64,000 nt of DNA from JAOPZW01 sp963789015. Its GTDB lineage: Bacteria; Actinomycetota; Thermoleophilia; Solirubrobacterales; Solirubrobacteraceae. Under the pieces are notes generated by a model. The model ran no database searches and had not been told where the DNA came from. It saw nothing but the letters and a program-made list of their open reading frames with translations. Of the stretch, positions 7,351 through 15,495 are shown in pieces. Made by a program: the position numbers and the translations under genes. The stretch spans positions 1,426,001 through 1,490,000 of the forward strand of contig CAWBIU010000001.1 of NCBI GenBank assembly GCA_963789015.1, read 5' to 3'. The stretch's first letter is position 1, and every line of letters starts with the position of its first letter.

Positions 7351-9092
7351 GCGCTGAGCGGGTTGAAGCCGGCGGGCAGCTCGAGGCGGTGCGCGCGCAT
7401 GAAGCCCTCGTCGGCGAGCACCTCGCGCGTCGGCCCGTCGGCGACGACGATGCCGCGGTCGAGCACGACGGCGCGCGGGCAAAGCTCGAGCGCGTAGGGC
7501 AGGTCGTGGGTGACGATCAGCGTGGTCAGGCGCAGCGAGGCGAGCACGTCGGCGAGCTCGCGCCGCGCCGCCGGGTCCAGCGACGAGCTCGGCTCGTCGA
7601 GCACGAGGACCTCGGGCTCCATCGCGAGCACGCCGGCGAGCGCGGCGCGCCGGCGCTGGCCGGCCGAGAGCTGGTGCGGGGCGCGGCCGGCGTCGTCCTG
7701 CAGGCCGACACGCTCGAGTGCCTGCGTCACGCGTGCCTGCAGCGCCTCGCCCTCGAGGCCCTGGTTGGCCGGGCCGAAGGCGACGTCGGCGGCCACCGTG
7801 GGCATGAAGAGCTGGTCGTCGGGGTCCTGGAAGACGATCCCGACACGCGCGCGCACGTCGCGCCGCGTGCGCGGCCCGAGCTCGATCCCGCCGACGCGCA
7901 CGCGGCCGTCGCCCTCGAGCATCCCGTTGAGCTGCAGGACGAGCGTCGTCTTGCCCGCGCCGTTGGGCCCGAGGATGGCGACGCGCTCGCCCGGCATGAC
8001 GGTCAGGTCGATGCCCGCCAGGGCGGGGCTGCCGTCGGGGTAGGCGTAGCGCAGCCCGGCGACCTCGAGCGCGGGCGGCGTGCCGTCGGGCACGGCGACG
8101 GCCGGCACGGGGCGCAGGCCCGGCCGTCGCGGCGCGAGCTCGATCGCGGCCTCGGGCGCGCGCGTGGCCCGGCGCCCGCGGCGCATGCCGCGCGCGGGGC
8201 CGTCGCCATGCGGCGTGAGCGCGATCGGCGTGCCCACCTTGTCCTCGTAGCTGGGCAGCCGCACCCGGTAGGCGCACAGGTCGCAGTTCATGCGGACGTC
8301 GCCGGTCAGCGCCTCGCGGTAGCGCTCGAGCACGAGCTTGGCCAGCCGGCGGTCGGGACCGAGGTGCTCGCCGCCGCGCACCTCGACCTCGGGGTGCGCG
8401 GCCGCCCACTCGCCGGCGCGGCGCATGATCCGCGGGACGAGCACGCCGGTGAACAGGAAGAAGGGGACGACGACGATCGTCCGTGCCCCGAGGCGCCGGC
8501 AGCGCTCGAGCGCGCCGGCCACGTCGGGCCGGGTGACGCCGGCGAAGGCGGGCTCGACCATCCCGAGCCCGCGCCCGTCGGCGAGCAGCCGGGCGACCTT
8601 GAACAGGTCCGACGTCGCGTCGGGGTCGCTCGAGCCGCGGCCGACGAGCACGACGCCGACCTCGGCCGGGTCGTCCTCGCCGATCGCCGCCCGGATGCGC
8701 TCCTCGGCGACCTCGAGCACGATCGGGTCGATCCCGAGGTCGCGCGCCATGTGGAAGCGCACGTCGGGGTGGCGCATGCGCGCGCGGGCGAGCGTGGCGG
8801 GGCCGTCGTTCTTGAGGTGGCCGGCGGCGAGCAGGACGAGCGGCACGGAGACGACCTCGCGCGGGCCGCGGGCGGTAAGCGTGTCGATCGCCGCGTCGAC
8901 GAGCGGCTCGGCCAGCTCGATGAAGCCGAACTCGATCTCGAGGTCGCCGGCGGCGTCGCGGATGTGGCGGCCGAGCGCGTGGAACTCCTCGAGGCCGTCG
9001 GCGTCGCGCGTGCCGTGGCCGACGACGAGCAGCGCCGGGCGCTCGGCGGCGACCGGACCGGCGTGCAGCGCGTGGGTCAGGTCGGTGGCCAT
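7347..9092 (-). CDS. cbiX: CbiX-CbiO fusion: sirohydrochlorin cobaltochelatase + cobalt ECF transporter ATPase
   Basis: A single uninterrupted 581-residue frame joins two proteins. Residues 15-290 are a long-form CbiX: VVGHGTRDADGLEEF near the start, a second repeat with VLVGRGSSDPDA, FFLFTGVLVPRIM, and the terminal metal-binding motif MNCDLCAYR at about 268-276. That motif normally ends actinobacterial CbiX. After a basic/proline linker, residues 340-581 are a CbiO ATPase with Walker A GPNGAGKT (375-382), Q-loop FQDPDDQLF, signature LSAGQRRR and VLVLDEPSSSLDP. The CbiO part has no stop or good internal start before it. The fusion couples cobalt insertion to the uptake motor; functional channelling is inference. 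CbiQ follows three bases upstream. Confidence 0.92.
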   Translation of the reverse strand: MATDLTHALHAGPVAAERPALLVVGHGTRDADGLEEFHALGRHIRDAAGDLEIEFGFIELAEPLVDAAIDTLTARGPREVVSVPLVLLAAGHLKNDGPATLARARMRHPDVRFHMARDLGIDPIVLEVAEERIRAAIGEDDPAEVGVVLVGRGSSDPDATSDLFKVARLLADGRGLGMVEPAFAGVTRPDVAGALERCRRLGARTIVVVPFFLFTGVLVPRIMRRAGEWAAAHPEVEVRGGEHLGPDRRLAKLVLERYREALTGDVRMNCDLCAYRVRLPSYEDKVGTPIALTPHGDGPARGMRRGRRATRAPEAAIELAPRRPGLRPVPAVAVPDGTPPALEVAGLRYAYPDGSPALAGIDLTVMPGERVAILGPNGAGKTTLVLQLNGMLEGDGRVRVGGIELGPRTRRDVRARVGIVFQDPDDQLFMPTVAADVAFGPANQGLEGEALQARVTQALERVGLQDDAGRAPHQLSAGQRRRAALAGVLAMEPEVLVLDEPSSSLDPAARRELADVLASLRLTTLIVTHDLPYALELCPRAVVLDRGIVVADGPTREVLADEGFMRAHRLELPAGFNPLSA

Positions 9093-9095
9093 GGC

Positions 9096-9860
9096 TCAGG
9101 CGCCGCCCCGGGCGGCGAGGGTGGCGAGGACGGCGGGCAGCGCGACGAGCGCGGCGGCGGCCCACGCGGCGGGCGTCGCGCGCGCGGCGAGGCCGACGTC
9201 GGGCATCCGGCCCTCGAAGCCGCGCGCGAGCATCGCCGCGTGGACGCGCTCGCCACGCTCGAAGCAGCGCATGGCCAGCGCGCCCGCGGTCCGCGTGACG
9301 GTGCGCGCCTGCCACAGCCAGCGGGCGTCGTCGCCGCGCGCGACGCGCGCGAGCTGCAGGCGGCGCAGCTCGTCGAGCACGACCTGCACGTAGCGGATGG
9401 CGAAGCCGCCGACCGCCGTCAGCGTGCGCGGCACGCGCAGGCGCTGCAGGCCGGCGACGATGTCGGGCGCCGTCGTCGTGGCGCCGAGCACGCCGGTGGC
9501 GAGCACGGCGAGCGTCGCCTTGGCGAGGATCCCGCCGGCCGTCCACAGCCCGTGCTCGGAGATGCCGACGCCGAGCACGTCGACCTGCGCCCCGCCGCCG
9601 ACGAACGGCAGCAGCACGACGAACAGGACGAACGGCACCTCGATGGCCAGCCGCGTGGCCAGGAAGCCGGGCGACACGCGCGCCCAGGCGGCGACCGCGG
9701 CGAGCACTGCGGCGTCGACGACGTACGGCGCGACGGCGCCGTAGGGGACGAGCGCGACGGCGACGACGAACACGGCCAGCGCGACGAGCTTGGCCTCCGG
9801 CGCGAGCCGGTGGATCGCCGTCTCGACCTCGACGACGGCGGCGCCGTGGGCGACGCTCAC
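9096..9860 (-). CDS. cbiQ: Cobalt ECF transporter transmembrane component CbiQ
   Basis: This 254-residue integral membrane protein has hydrophobic stretches at about 27-65, 68-85, 105-125 and 225-250. Its cytoplasmic region carries the CbiQ coupling motif MLARGFEG near residue 215, the ARG signature that contacts the ATPase. It starts at the GTG overlapping the cobI stop and ends three bases before the CbiX-CbiO fusion, so transporter subunits T and A are neighbours. Together with CbiM it should import Co(II). No CbiN gene is seen nearby. Confidence 0.92.
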   Translation of the reverse strand: MSVAHGAAVVEVETAIHRLAPEAKLVALAVFVVAVALVPYGAVAPYVVDAAVLAAVAAWARVSPGFLATRLAIEVPFVLFVVLLPFVGGGAQVDVLGVGISEHGLWTAGGILAKATLAVLATGVLGATTTAPDIVAGLQRLRVPRTLTAVGGFAIRYVQVVLDELRRLQLARVARGDDARWLWQARTVTRTAGALAMRCFERGERVHAAMLARGFEGRMPDVGLAARATPAAWAAAALVALPAVLATLAARGGA

Positions 9861-10600
9861 GGCGACCCGCCTCCGTTCAGCCGCGATCCGCGCTCCTTGC
9901 CGCCGCGCGGCGGCACGATCACCGTCGACATGTAGGGCGCGCGCCCGTCGCGCGCGGCGGCGGCGCGGACGTCCTCGCCGGCCAGCCCGAGCTGCTCGCC
10001 GTAGACGCTGTCGTCCAGGCGCCCGGCGTCGCGGATCGTGTCGAGCACCTGCGGCAGGTGGCGGCCGCCCTTGTAGACGACGACGCAGTCGAAGCCGTCG
10101 AGCGCGTCGCGCAGGTGCTCCTCGCCGGCCGGCCAGGGGACGAGCGCGAGCCGTTCGTCGCCCTCGGCGAGCACGGTGCCCGAGCGCGCGGCGAGGTCCT
10201 GCAGCGCCGTGATGCCGGGCACGGTCTCGACGGCGACGTCGGGCACGAGCGCCCGCACGGACTGGGCGACGTAGACGAAGGTCGAGTACAGGTTCGGATC
10301 GCCGATCGTCGCGAACGCCGCCGTGCCGCCTTCCGACACGACGGCGCCGATCGCCTCGCCGGCGCGGTCCCAGTTGCCGGCCCGGCGCGCCTCGTCGCGC
10401 ATCGCGAACGTCAGCCGCTCGATCCGCGCCGCGTCGACGTGCGGCGCGACGACGGCCTCCGCGCGGCCCGGCCCGCCGCCCGTGCTGTCGGTCTCGGGGA
10501 CGAACACGCGGTCGGCCTCCTGCAGCGCGCGCAGCGCCTTGAGCGTGATGTGGTCGGGGTCGCCCGGGCCGACGCCGACGCCGATCAGCCGTCCGGTCAT
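9857..10600 (-). CDS. cobI: Precorrin-2 C20-methyltransferase CobI/CbiL
   Basis: At 247 residues this is a stand-alone CobI/CbiL: TGRLIGVGVGPGDPDHITLKA at the N-terminus, VFVPETDSTGGGPGRAE, FATIGDPNLYSTFVYVA in the central loop, and ETVPGITALQDLAARSG. It methylates precorrin-2 (or the cobalt form) at C20. DPDHITLKALR and the YSTF element separate it from the other methylases of the operon. Four-base overlaps link it to cobB (upstream) and cbiQ (downstream). Confidence 0.93.
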   Translation of the reverse strand: MTGRLIGVGVGPGDPDHITLKALRALQEADRVFVPETDSTGGGPGRAEAVVAPHVDAARIERLTFAMRDEARRAGNWDRAGEAIGAVVSEGGTAAFATIGDPNLYSTFVYVAQSVRALVPDVAVETVPGITALQDLAARSGTVLAEGDERLALVPWPAGEEHLRDALDGFDCVVVYKGGRHLPQVLDTIRDAGRLDDSVYGEQLGLAGEDVRAAAARDGRAPYMSTVIVPPRGGKERGSRLNGGGSP

Positions 10601-11991
10601 GCGACGCGCGCCTCCGCGGAGGCGGGGACGACGGGCGCGGCGGCCGCGCGCACGAGCCGCGCGGCGACCTCGGGCGTCGCCGCCCAGTGGGTGTGCAGGA
10701 AGCTCGCGTGGACGCCGCCGACGACGTGGCCCTCGGGGCGCTCGGCGCCGCGGGCGCGCAGCGTCCACGCGGGCGCGAGCGGGTCGGCGGGCGGATCGGT
10801 CTCCGAGAAGTGGAACTCGTGTCCGCGGACCGCCGTGCCGGCGGGCCAGGCGGCGTGGCCGCTCGCCACCGTCGCCTCGCGGTAGCCCAGCGTCAGGCGC
10901 TCGGTCATCCGCGCGCGGACCGGCACGACCTCGCACATCGGCCGACCGTCGAGCTCCTCGGCGAGATAGAGCAGGCCGCCGCACTCGGCCAGGACCGGGC
11001 GCCCCGCGCGTGCGAAGGCGGCGATCTCGGCGCGCAACGCCCAGTTGGCCGACAGGCCCTCGCCGAAGACCTCGGGGAAGCCGCCCGCGAGGACGAGCGC
11101 GCCCGAGCGCGGCGGCAGCTCCTCGTCGGCGAGCGGGTCGAACGGCGCGACCTCGGCCCCGAGCGCCTCGAGCAGCTCGAGGTTCTCGGTGTAGTGGAAC
11201 GAGAACGCGGGGCCGCGGGCGACGGCGACGCGCACGGGCCGCGCCGCCGGCAGCGGCCGGTCGGGGGGCGGGGCGGGGCTCCAGCGCTCGCCGGCGAGCT
11301 CGGGCGCCGCGCGCGCCAGCGCGAGCAGGCCGGGCAGGTCGCAGTGCTCGGCGACGGCGTGGCCGAGGCGCCCGATGGCGGCGCGGGCGCGCTCCTCGCG
11401 CTCGGCGACGGGGACGAGCCCGAGGTGGCGCTCGGGGGTCTCGACGTCGGCGTCGCGCGGCAGGGCGCCGAGCACGGGCACGCCGAGCGGCTCGAGCGCC
11501 TCGCGCAGCAGCGTCGCGTGCCACGGGCTGCCGACGCGGTTGAGGATCACGCCGGCGACGTCGACCTCGGGGTCGAACGTCGCGTAGCCGTGGACGATGG
11601 CCGCGACCGAGCGCGCCATCGCAGCGGCGTCGACGACGAGCACGACGGGCGCGCGCAGGAGCTTGGCCACGTGGGCGGTGCTGGCCAGCTCGCCGCGGCC
11701 GCTGGCGCCGTCGTAGAGGCCCATCACGCCCTCGACGACGGCGACCTCGGCGCCCTGCGCCCCGTGGCGGAACAGCGGCGCGATCAGCTCGGGGCCGGAC
11801 AGGAAGGCGTCGAGGTTGCGCCCGGGTCGCCCGCAGGCGAGCGCGTGGTAGCTGGGATCGATGAAGTCGGGCCCGACCTTGGCGCCGGTGACGCGCACGC
11901 CGCGGGCGCGCAGCGCGGCCATCAGGCCGGTGGCGACGGTCGTCTTGCCCGCGCCCGAGCTCGTGCCCGCGATGACCAGCCGCGGGATCAC
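10597..11991 (-). CDS. cobB: Cobyrinate / hydrogenobyrinate a,c-diamide synthase CobB/CbiA
   Basis: The 464-residue protein has an N-terminal dethiobiotin-synthetase-like ATPase with IAGTSSGAGKTTVATGL and KVGPDFIDPSYH, the EGVMGLYDG motif, and a C-terminal class I glutamine amidotransferase with the nucleophile region VLAECGGLLYL and a late His in FLHTHWAA. It amidates the a and c acetates of the ring with glutamine and ATP. The family accepts hydrogenobyrinate (late cobalt) or cobyrinate (early cobalt), so the gene alone does not settle the route. Length is standard, and it is GTGA-coupled to the ApgM-like gene. Confidence 0.94.
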   Translation of the reverse strand: MIPRLVIAGTSSGAGKTTVATGLMAALRARGVRVTGAKVGPDFIDPSYHALACGRPGRNLDAFLSGPELIAPLFRHGAQGAEVAVVEGVMGLYDGASGRGELASTAHVAKLLRAPVVLVVDAAAMARSVAAIVHGYATFDPEVDVAGVILNRVGSPWHATLLREALEPLGVPVLGALPRDADVETPERHLGLVPVAEREERARAAIGRLGHAVAEHCDLPGLLALARAAPELAGERWSPAPPPDRPLPAARPVRVAVARGPAFSFHYTENLELLEALGAEVAPFDPLADEELPPRSGALVLAGGFPEVFGEGLSANWALRAEIAAFARAGRPVLAECGGLLYLAEELDGRPMCEVVPVRARMTERLTLGYREATVASGHAAWPAGTAVRGHEFHFSETDPPADPLAPAWTLRARGAERPEGHVVGGVHASFLHTHWAATPEVAARLVRAAAAPVVPASAEARVA

Positions 11992-12962
11992 CCGACGGCC
12001 TCCAGCGCGGGCAGGGCCGACCACGGCTCGCGCGCGATCGGCGCGAGCGCGACGGCGCGCTCGGTCAGGCGGGACGGGCCGCGGACGGGGATCGCCGGCC
12101 CGGCGACGACGAGCGGGACGGGCCCGGGGTCGTGGCGGCCGGTGCGCGGGCATGTCCCGTGGTCGGAGGTGACGGCGACGATCGCCTCCATCTCGCGCGC
12201 GGCCGCCACCAGCGGGGCGACGACCTCGGCGTCGGCGCGCTCGAGCGCCGCGCGCTTGGCCGCCGCGTCGCGACGGTGCGCGGCCTCGTCGAGGGCGCCG
12301 ACGTGGACGACGACGTCGCCGCCCTCGCGCAGCGCCTGCACGGCGGCGCCGGCCTTGGCGGGCAGGTCGCTGTCGACGTCGCCGGTCGCGCCCGCCGGGA
12401 CGATCGCCGTGGCGCCGAGCAGGCGCGCGATGCCGGCCGCCGCCCCGGGGCCGCAGACGACGGTGGTGCGCTCGTCGAGCACCTGCTCGAGGTGCGCGCC
12501 GTCGGGCCAGACGTGGACGTCGAGCCCGCCGACGCGGCGCAGCGAAGGGCGCCGCCGGCCGATGACCACGACGCGGTGACCGCGGATCCCGGCGACGCGC
12601 AGCCCCGGCGTGCGCAGGCCGAGCAGCGGTCGGCGCACGCTGACGGCATCGGCGGAGGCGCGCGAGCCGTCGGCGTTGCGCAGGTCCATCCGCCAGGCGC
12701 CGAGGCCCGCGGGCACGTCGACCCCGGCCGCCGCCGCCTCGATCGGCCCGCGCCCGATGGGCGCCGAGGGCGGCGCGCCGAGCAGGGTGGGCAGGCCGGT
12801 CTCGCTGCCCGGCGGCAGGCCGGGCGGCGTCGGGCGCAGGCGCGCGACCGTGCCCTCGCGGCACAGCGCGTCGAGCGCGGGCGTTCGCGCGGTCTCGAGC
12901 GTCGAGGGCCGCGGGCCGGGCGGCTCGGGCGCGCCGTCGAGGACGACCAGCAGCCGCCTCAC
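11988..12962 (-). CDS. ApgM-like alkaline-phosphatase-superfamily protein inside the cobalamin operon
   Basis: This 324-residue protein resembles archaeal-type 2,3-bisphosphoglycerate-independent phosphoglycerate mutase. It opens RRLLVVLDGAPEPPG (metal-binding Asp), has TPALDALCREG, PPGLPPGSETGLPTLLG at the place of the phosphorylated serine, VVHVGALDEAAHRRD, and the metal site VAVTSDHGTCP followed by HDPGPVPLVV. It is shorter than ApgM (about 400). It lies between cobO and cobB with GTGA overlaps at both ends, so it is probably part of B12 synthesis rather than glycolysis. A phosphatase or phosphomutase acting on a B12 precursor such as aminopropanol phosphate or ribazole phosphate is possible but unproven. 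A CobC-type phosphatase is already encoded at 21651-22244. Confidence 0.75.
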   Translation of the reverse strand: MRRLLVVLDGAPEPPGPRPSTLETARTPALDALCREGTVARLRPTPPGLPPGSETGLPTLLGAPPSAPIGRGPIEAAAAGVDVPAGLGAWRMDLRNADGSRASADAVSVRRPLLGLRTPGLRVAGIRGHRVVVIGRRRPSLRRVGGLDVHVWPDGAHLEQVLDERTTVVCGPGAAAGIARLLGATAIVPAGATGDVDSDLPAKAGAAVQALREGGDVVVHVGALDEAAHRRDAAAKRAALERADAEVVAPLVAAAREMEAIVAVTSDHGTCPRTGRHDPGPVPLVVAGPAIPVRGPSRLTERAVALAPIAREPWSALPALEAVG

Positions 12963-13579
12963 CACTCGATCCCCTGCTGGGCGCGGATGCCCTGGTCGAG
13001 CGGGTGCTTGACCTTGACGACCTCGCTGACGAGGTCGGCGGCGTCGATCAGCGCCTGCGGCGCGTCGCGCCCGGTGACGACGACGTGCTGGAAGCCGGGC
13101 CGGTCGCGCAGCGTGCTGACGACGTCGTCCTCGTCGATCCAGCCGAAGCTGATCGGATAGGTGATCTCGTCGAGCAGGACGAACTCGTAGCGCTCCTGCG
13201 CGATGCGCTCCTTGACGCCCTCCCAGCCCGCCCGGGCAAGCTCGGCGGACTCGTCGAGGTCGCGCGAGATCCACGTCCAGCCGTCGCCCATCTTCTCCCA
13301 GTCGATGCCGCCGAGCTCGCCCGCGGCGGCGGCCTCGCCGACCTTCCACTTGCCGCCCTTGACGAACTGGAAGACGCCGCATCGGTAGCCGCGCGCCCAC
13401 GAGCGCATGAGCATCCCGAAGGCGCTCGTCGACTTGCCCTTGCCGTGGCCGGTGAGGACGATGAGCAGCGGCCGGTCGCGCGGCTTGCGGCGCTTGGGCT
13501 CGGCCGAGCCCGCGTCGCCGACCTCGTGGGGGACGTCGACGTCGGGGCCGGTGTGGCGGTTGGTGTGCTGCTCGGTCAT
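12959..13579 (-). CDS. cobO: Cob(I)yrinic acid a,c-diamide adenosyltransferase CobO/BtuR
   Basis: This 206-residue CobO/BtuR/CobA-type adenosyltransferase has the P-loop TGHGKGKSTSAFGM near residue 42, MRSWARGYRCGVFQFVKG, a DEITYPISFGW segment and VVVTGRDAPQALIDAADLVSEV. It attaches the 5'-deoxyadenosyl group to cob(I)yrinic acid diamide. The first 35 residues are polar and rich in His and Asp (MTEQHTNRHTGPD), an N-terminal extension common in actinobacterial CobO. ATGA overlap with chlID and GTGA with the ApgM-like gene. Confidence 0.95.
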   Translation of the reverse strand: MTEQHTNRHTGPDVDVPHEVGDAGSAEPKRRKPRDRPLLIVLTGHGKGKSTSAFGMLMRSWARGYRCGVFQFVKGGKWKVGEAAAAGELGGIDWEKMGDGWTWISRDLDESAELARAGWEGVKERIAQERYEFVLLDEITYPISFGWIDEDDVVSTLRDRPGFQHVVVTGRDAPQALIDAADLVSEVVKVKHPLDQGIRAQQGIEW

Positions 13580-15495
13580 GCGGCCCTCCGGTCCTGGGTG
13601 GGTGCGAGCGAGGCGAGCGGGAGCAGCCGGGCGCCGGCCGCGCGCGCGACGGCGCCGGCCAGGCCGAGGCGGATCGCGCCCTGCTCGGCGTCGAAGACGG
13701 CGACGCCGTCGGCCGTCCGGCCGAGGGCGGCGGCGCTGCGCTCGGCGGCGGCGCGCCCGCCGGGGCCGCCGCTCGCGCGCCCGTCGGTGACCACGAGCGC
13801 GAGCGCCCGGCGGTCGGGGTCGCGGCGGCGCTCGGCGGCGATCAGCGCGCCGGCGCGATCCAGTCCGGCGGCGAGCGGCGTGCCGCCGCCCGTGGCGATC
13901 CGGGCGCAGCGCGGCGGCCGCCTGGTCGGTGCTCGACGTCGGCGGCAGGACGAGCTCCGCGGCGTCGCGGCGGAAGGTGATGAGTGCGACGCGGTCGCGA
14001 CGCTGGTAGGCGTCGAGCAGCAGCCCGAGGACGGCCCCCTTGACAGCGGCCATCCGCCGCCGGGCGCCCATCGATCCACTCGCGTCGACGCAGAAGACGA
14101 CCAGGTTGCCTTCGCGCCCCGCGCGCACGTGCTCGCGCAGGTCGGACACCGTGAGACCCGCCGGCCCACCGCGGCGCAGCGCCGCCGCCCGCAGCGTCGC
14201 CGCGGGCGCCAGGTCGCGCACCGGACCGCGCGGCTCGCGGCTGTCGACGGGCTGGCCCTCGCGGCCGGCGGCGCGGCTGCGCCGCCCGCTCGCGCCCTGC
14301 CCGCGCCCGGCGAGCGCGAGCAGCGGGGCGGCCCCCGGCGTGCCCGGCGCCTCGGTGCGCTCGGGGGCGGGGCCCGAGCCGTTGACCGGCGCGCCGCCTC
14401 CGCCGCCGCCGCCCTCCGGCGATGGCTCGTCGTCCGGGTCGTGGCCCGGCGCCTCGGGCGCCTCGGGCGCCTCGGGCGGCTCGGGCGCGCTGTCGGCCAG
14501 CGCCTGATCGAGCTCGTCGTCGTCGAGCCCCGGCGCCTCGAACGGCCCGCGCCGGCGGCGGTGGGCGAGCGCGAGCGCCGCCGCCCGCCGGACGTGCTCG
14601 GCGCCGACCTCGCCGGCGCCGTCGAGCGCGGCGAGCGCGGTGGCGGTGCGCGCGCAGACGATGTCGGCGCGCAGCCCGTCGACGCCCAGGCGCGCGCACG
14701 TGCCGGAGATGAGCAGCAGCGTGCGGTCGTCGAGGCGCACGCGCGGCAGGCGCTCGCGGGCGGCGCGCACGCGGTCGGCCAGCGCCGCGCTCGTCGGCGG
14801 CGAAGCGCGCGGCGAAGGCGGTCGGGTCGGCGTCGTGGGCCAGGCGCCGGCGCACCACCTCGGTTCGCTGCTCCGGGTCCTCGCTGCCGACGACCGACAC
14901 GCTCAGCCCGAAGCGGTCCAGCAGCTGCGGGCGCAGGTCGCCCTCCTCGGGGTTCATCGTCCCGACGAGCACGAAGCGCGCCGGGTGCGAGACGCTCAGC
15001 CCCTCGCGCTCGACGTGGACGCGGCCCATCGCCGCCGCGTCGAGGAGCACGTCGACGAGGTGGTCGGGCAGCAGATTGACCTCGTCGACGTAGAGGATCC
15101 CGCGGTGCGCGGCGGCGAGCAGCCCGGGCTCGAACGCCTTCGCGCCCTCGGCCAGCGCGCGGTCGAGGTCGAGCGTGCCGAGCAGGCGATCGGCCGTCGC
15201 GCCGATCGGCAGCTCGACGAGCGCGACCGGCGCGCTCGACGATCTCGGCGCCCGCGCGGCGGCGGCCCGTCCGGGCTGTCCTCGCCGAGGTCGGGGTCGG
15301 TCGCGTAGCGCGAGCCGGCGACGACACGCACCGGCGGCAGCAGCGGCGCGAGCCCGCGCACCGCCGTCGACTTCGCCGTGCCCCGCTCGCCGCGCACGAG
15401 CACGCCGCCGATGCGCGGGTCGACGGCGCAGGCGAGCAGCGCCTCGCTTGAGGTCGTCGGCGCCGACGAGCGCGCTGAACGGGAACGCGCGTCAC
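13576..15495 (-). pseudogene. Fused ChlI-ChlD cobaltochelatase ATPase subunit, broken by about six +1 frameshifts
   Basis: Conserved pieces appear in three frames across 1,920 bases. The order is FSALVGADDLK, EALLACAVDPRIGGVLVRG with the P-loop RGERGTAKSTAVRG, the LLDRFGLSVSVVGSEDPEQR part of the AAA module, an acidic/proline linker, then a von Willebrand A domain with the MIDAS start VVFCVDASGSMG and TGGGTPLAAGLDRA. The layout and total length (about 639 codons) match the actinobacterial fused magnesium-chelatase-like protein that energises CobN. Frame changes occur near 15483, 15450, 15265, 15243, 14805 and 13908. Each is repaired by removing one base, and together they keep the length divisible by three. 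Start GTG overlaps the cobN stop. Either the gene is decaying or the sequence has insertion errors. Confidence 0.8.
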
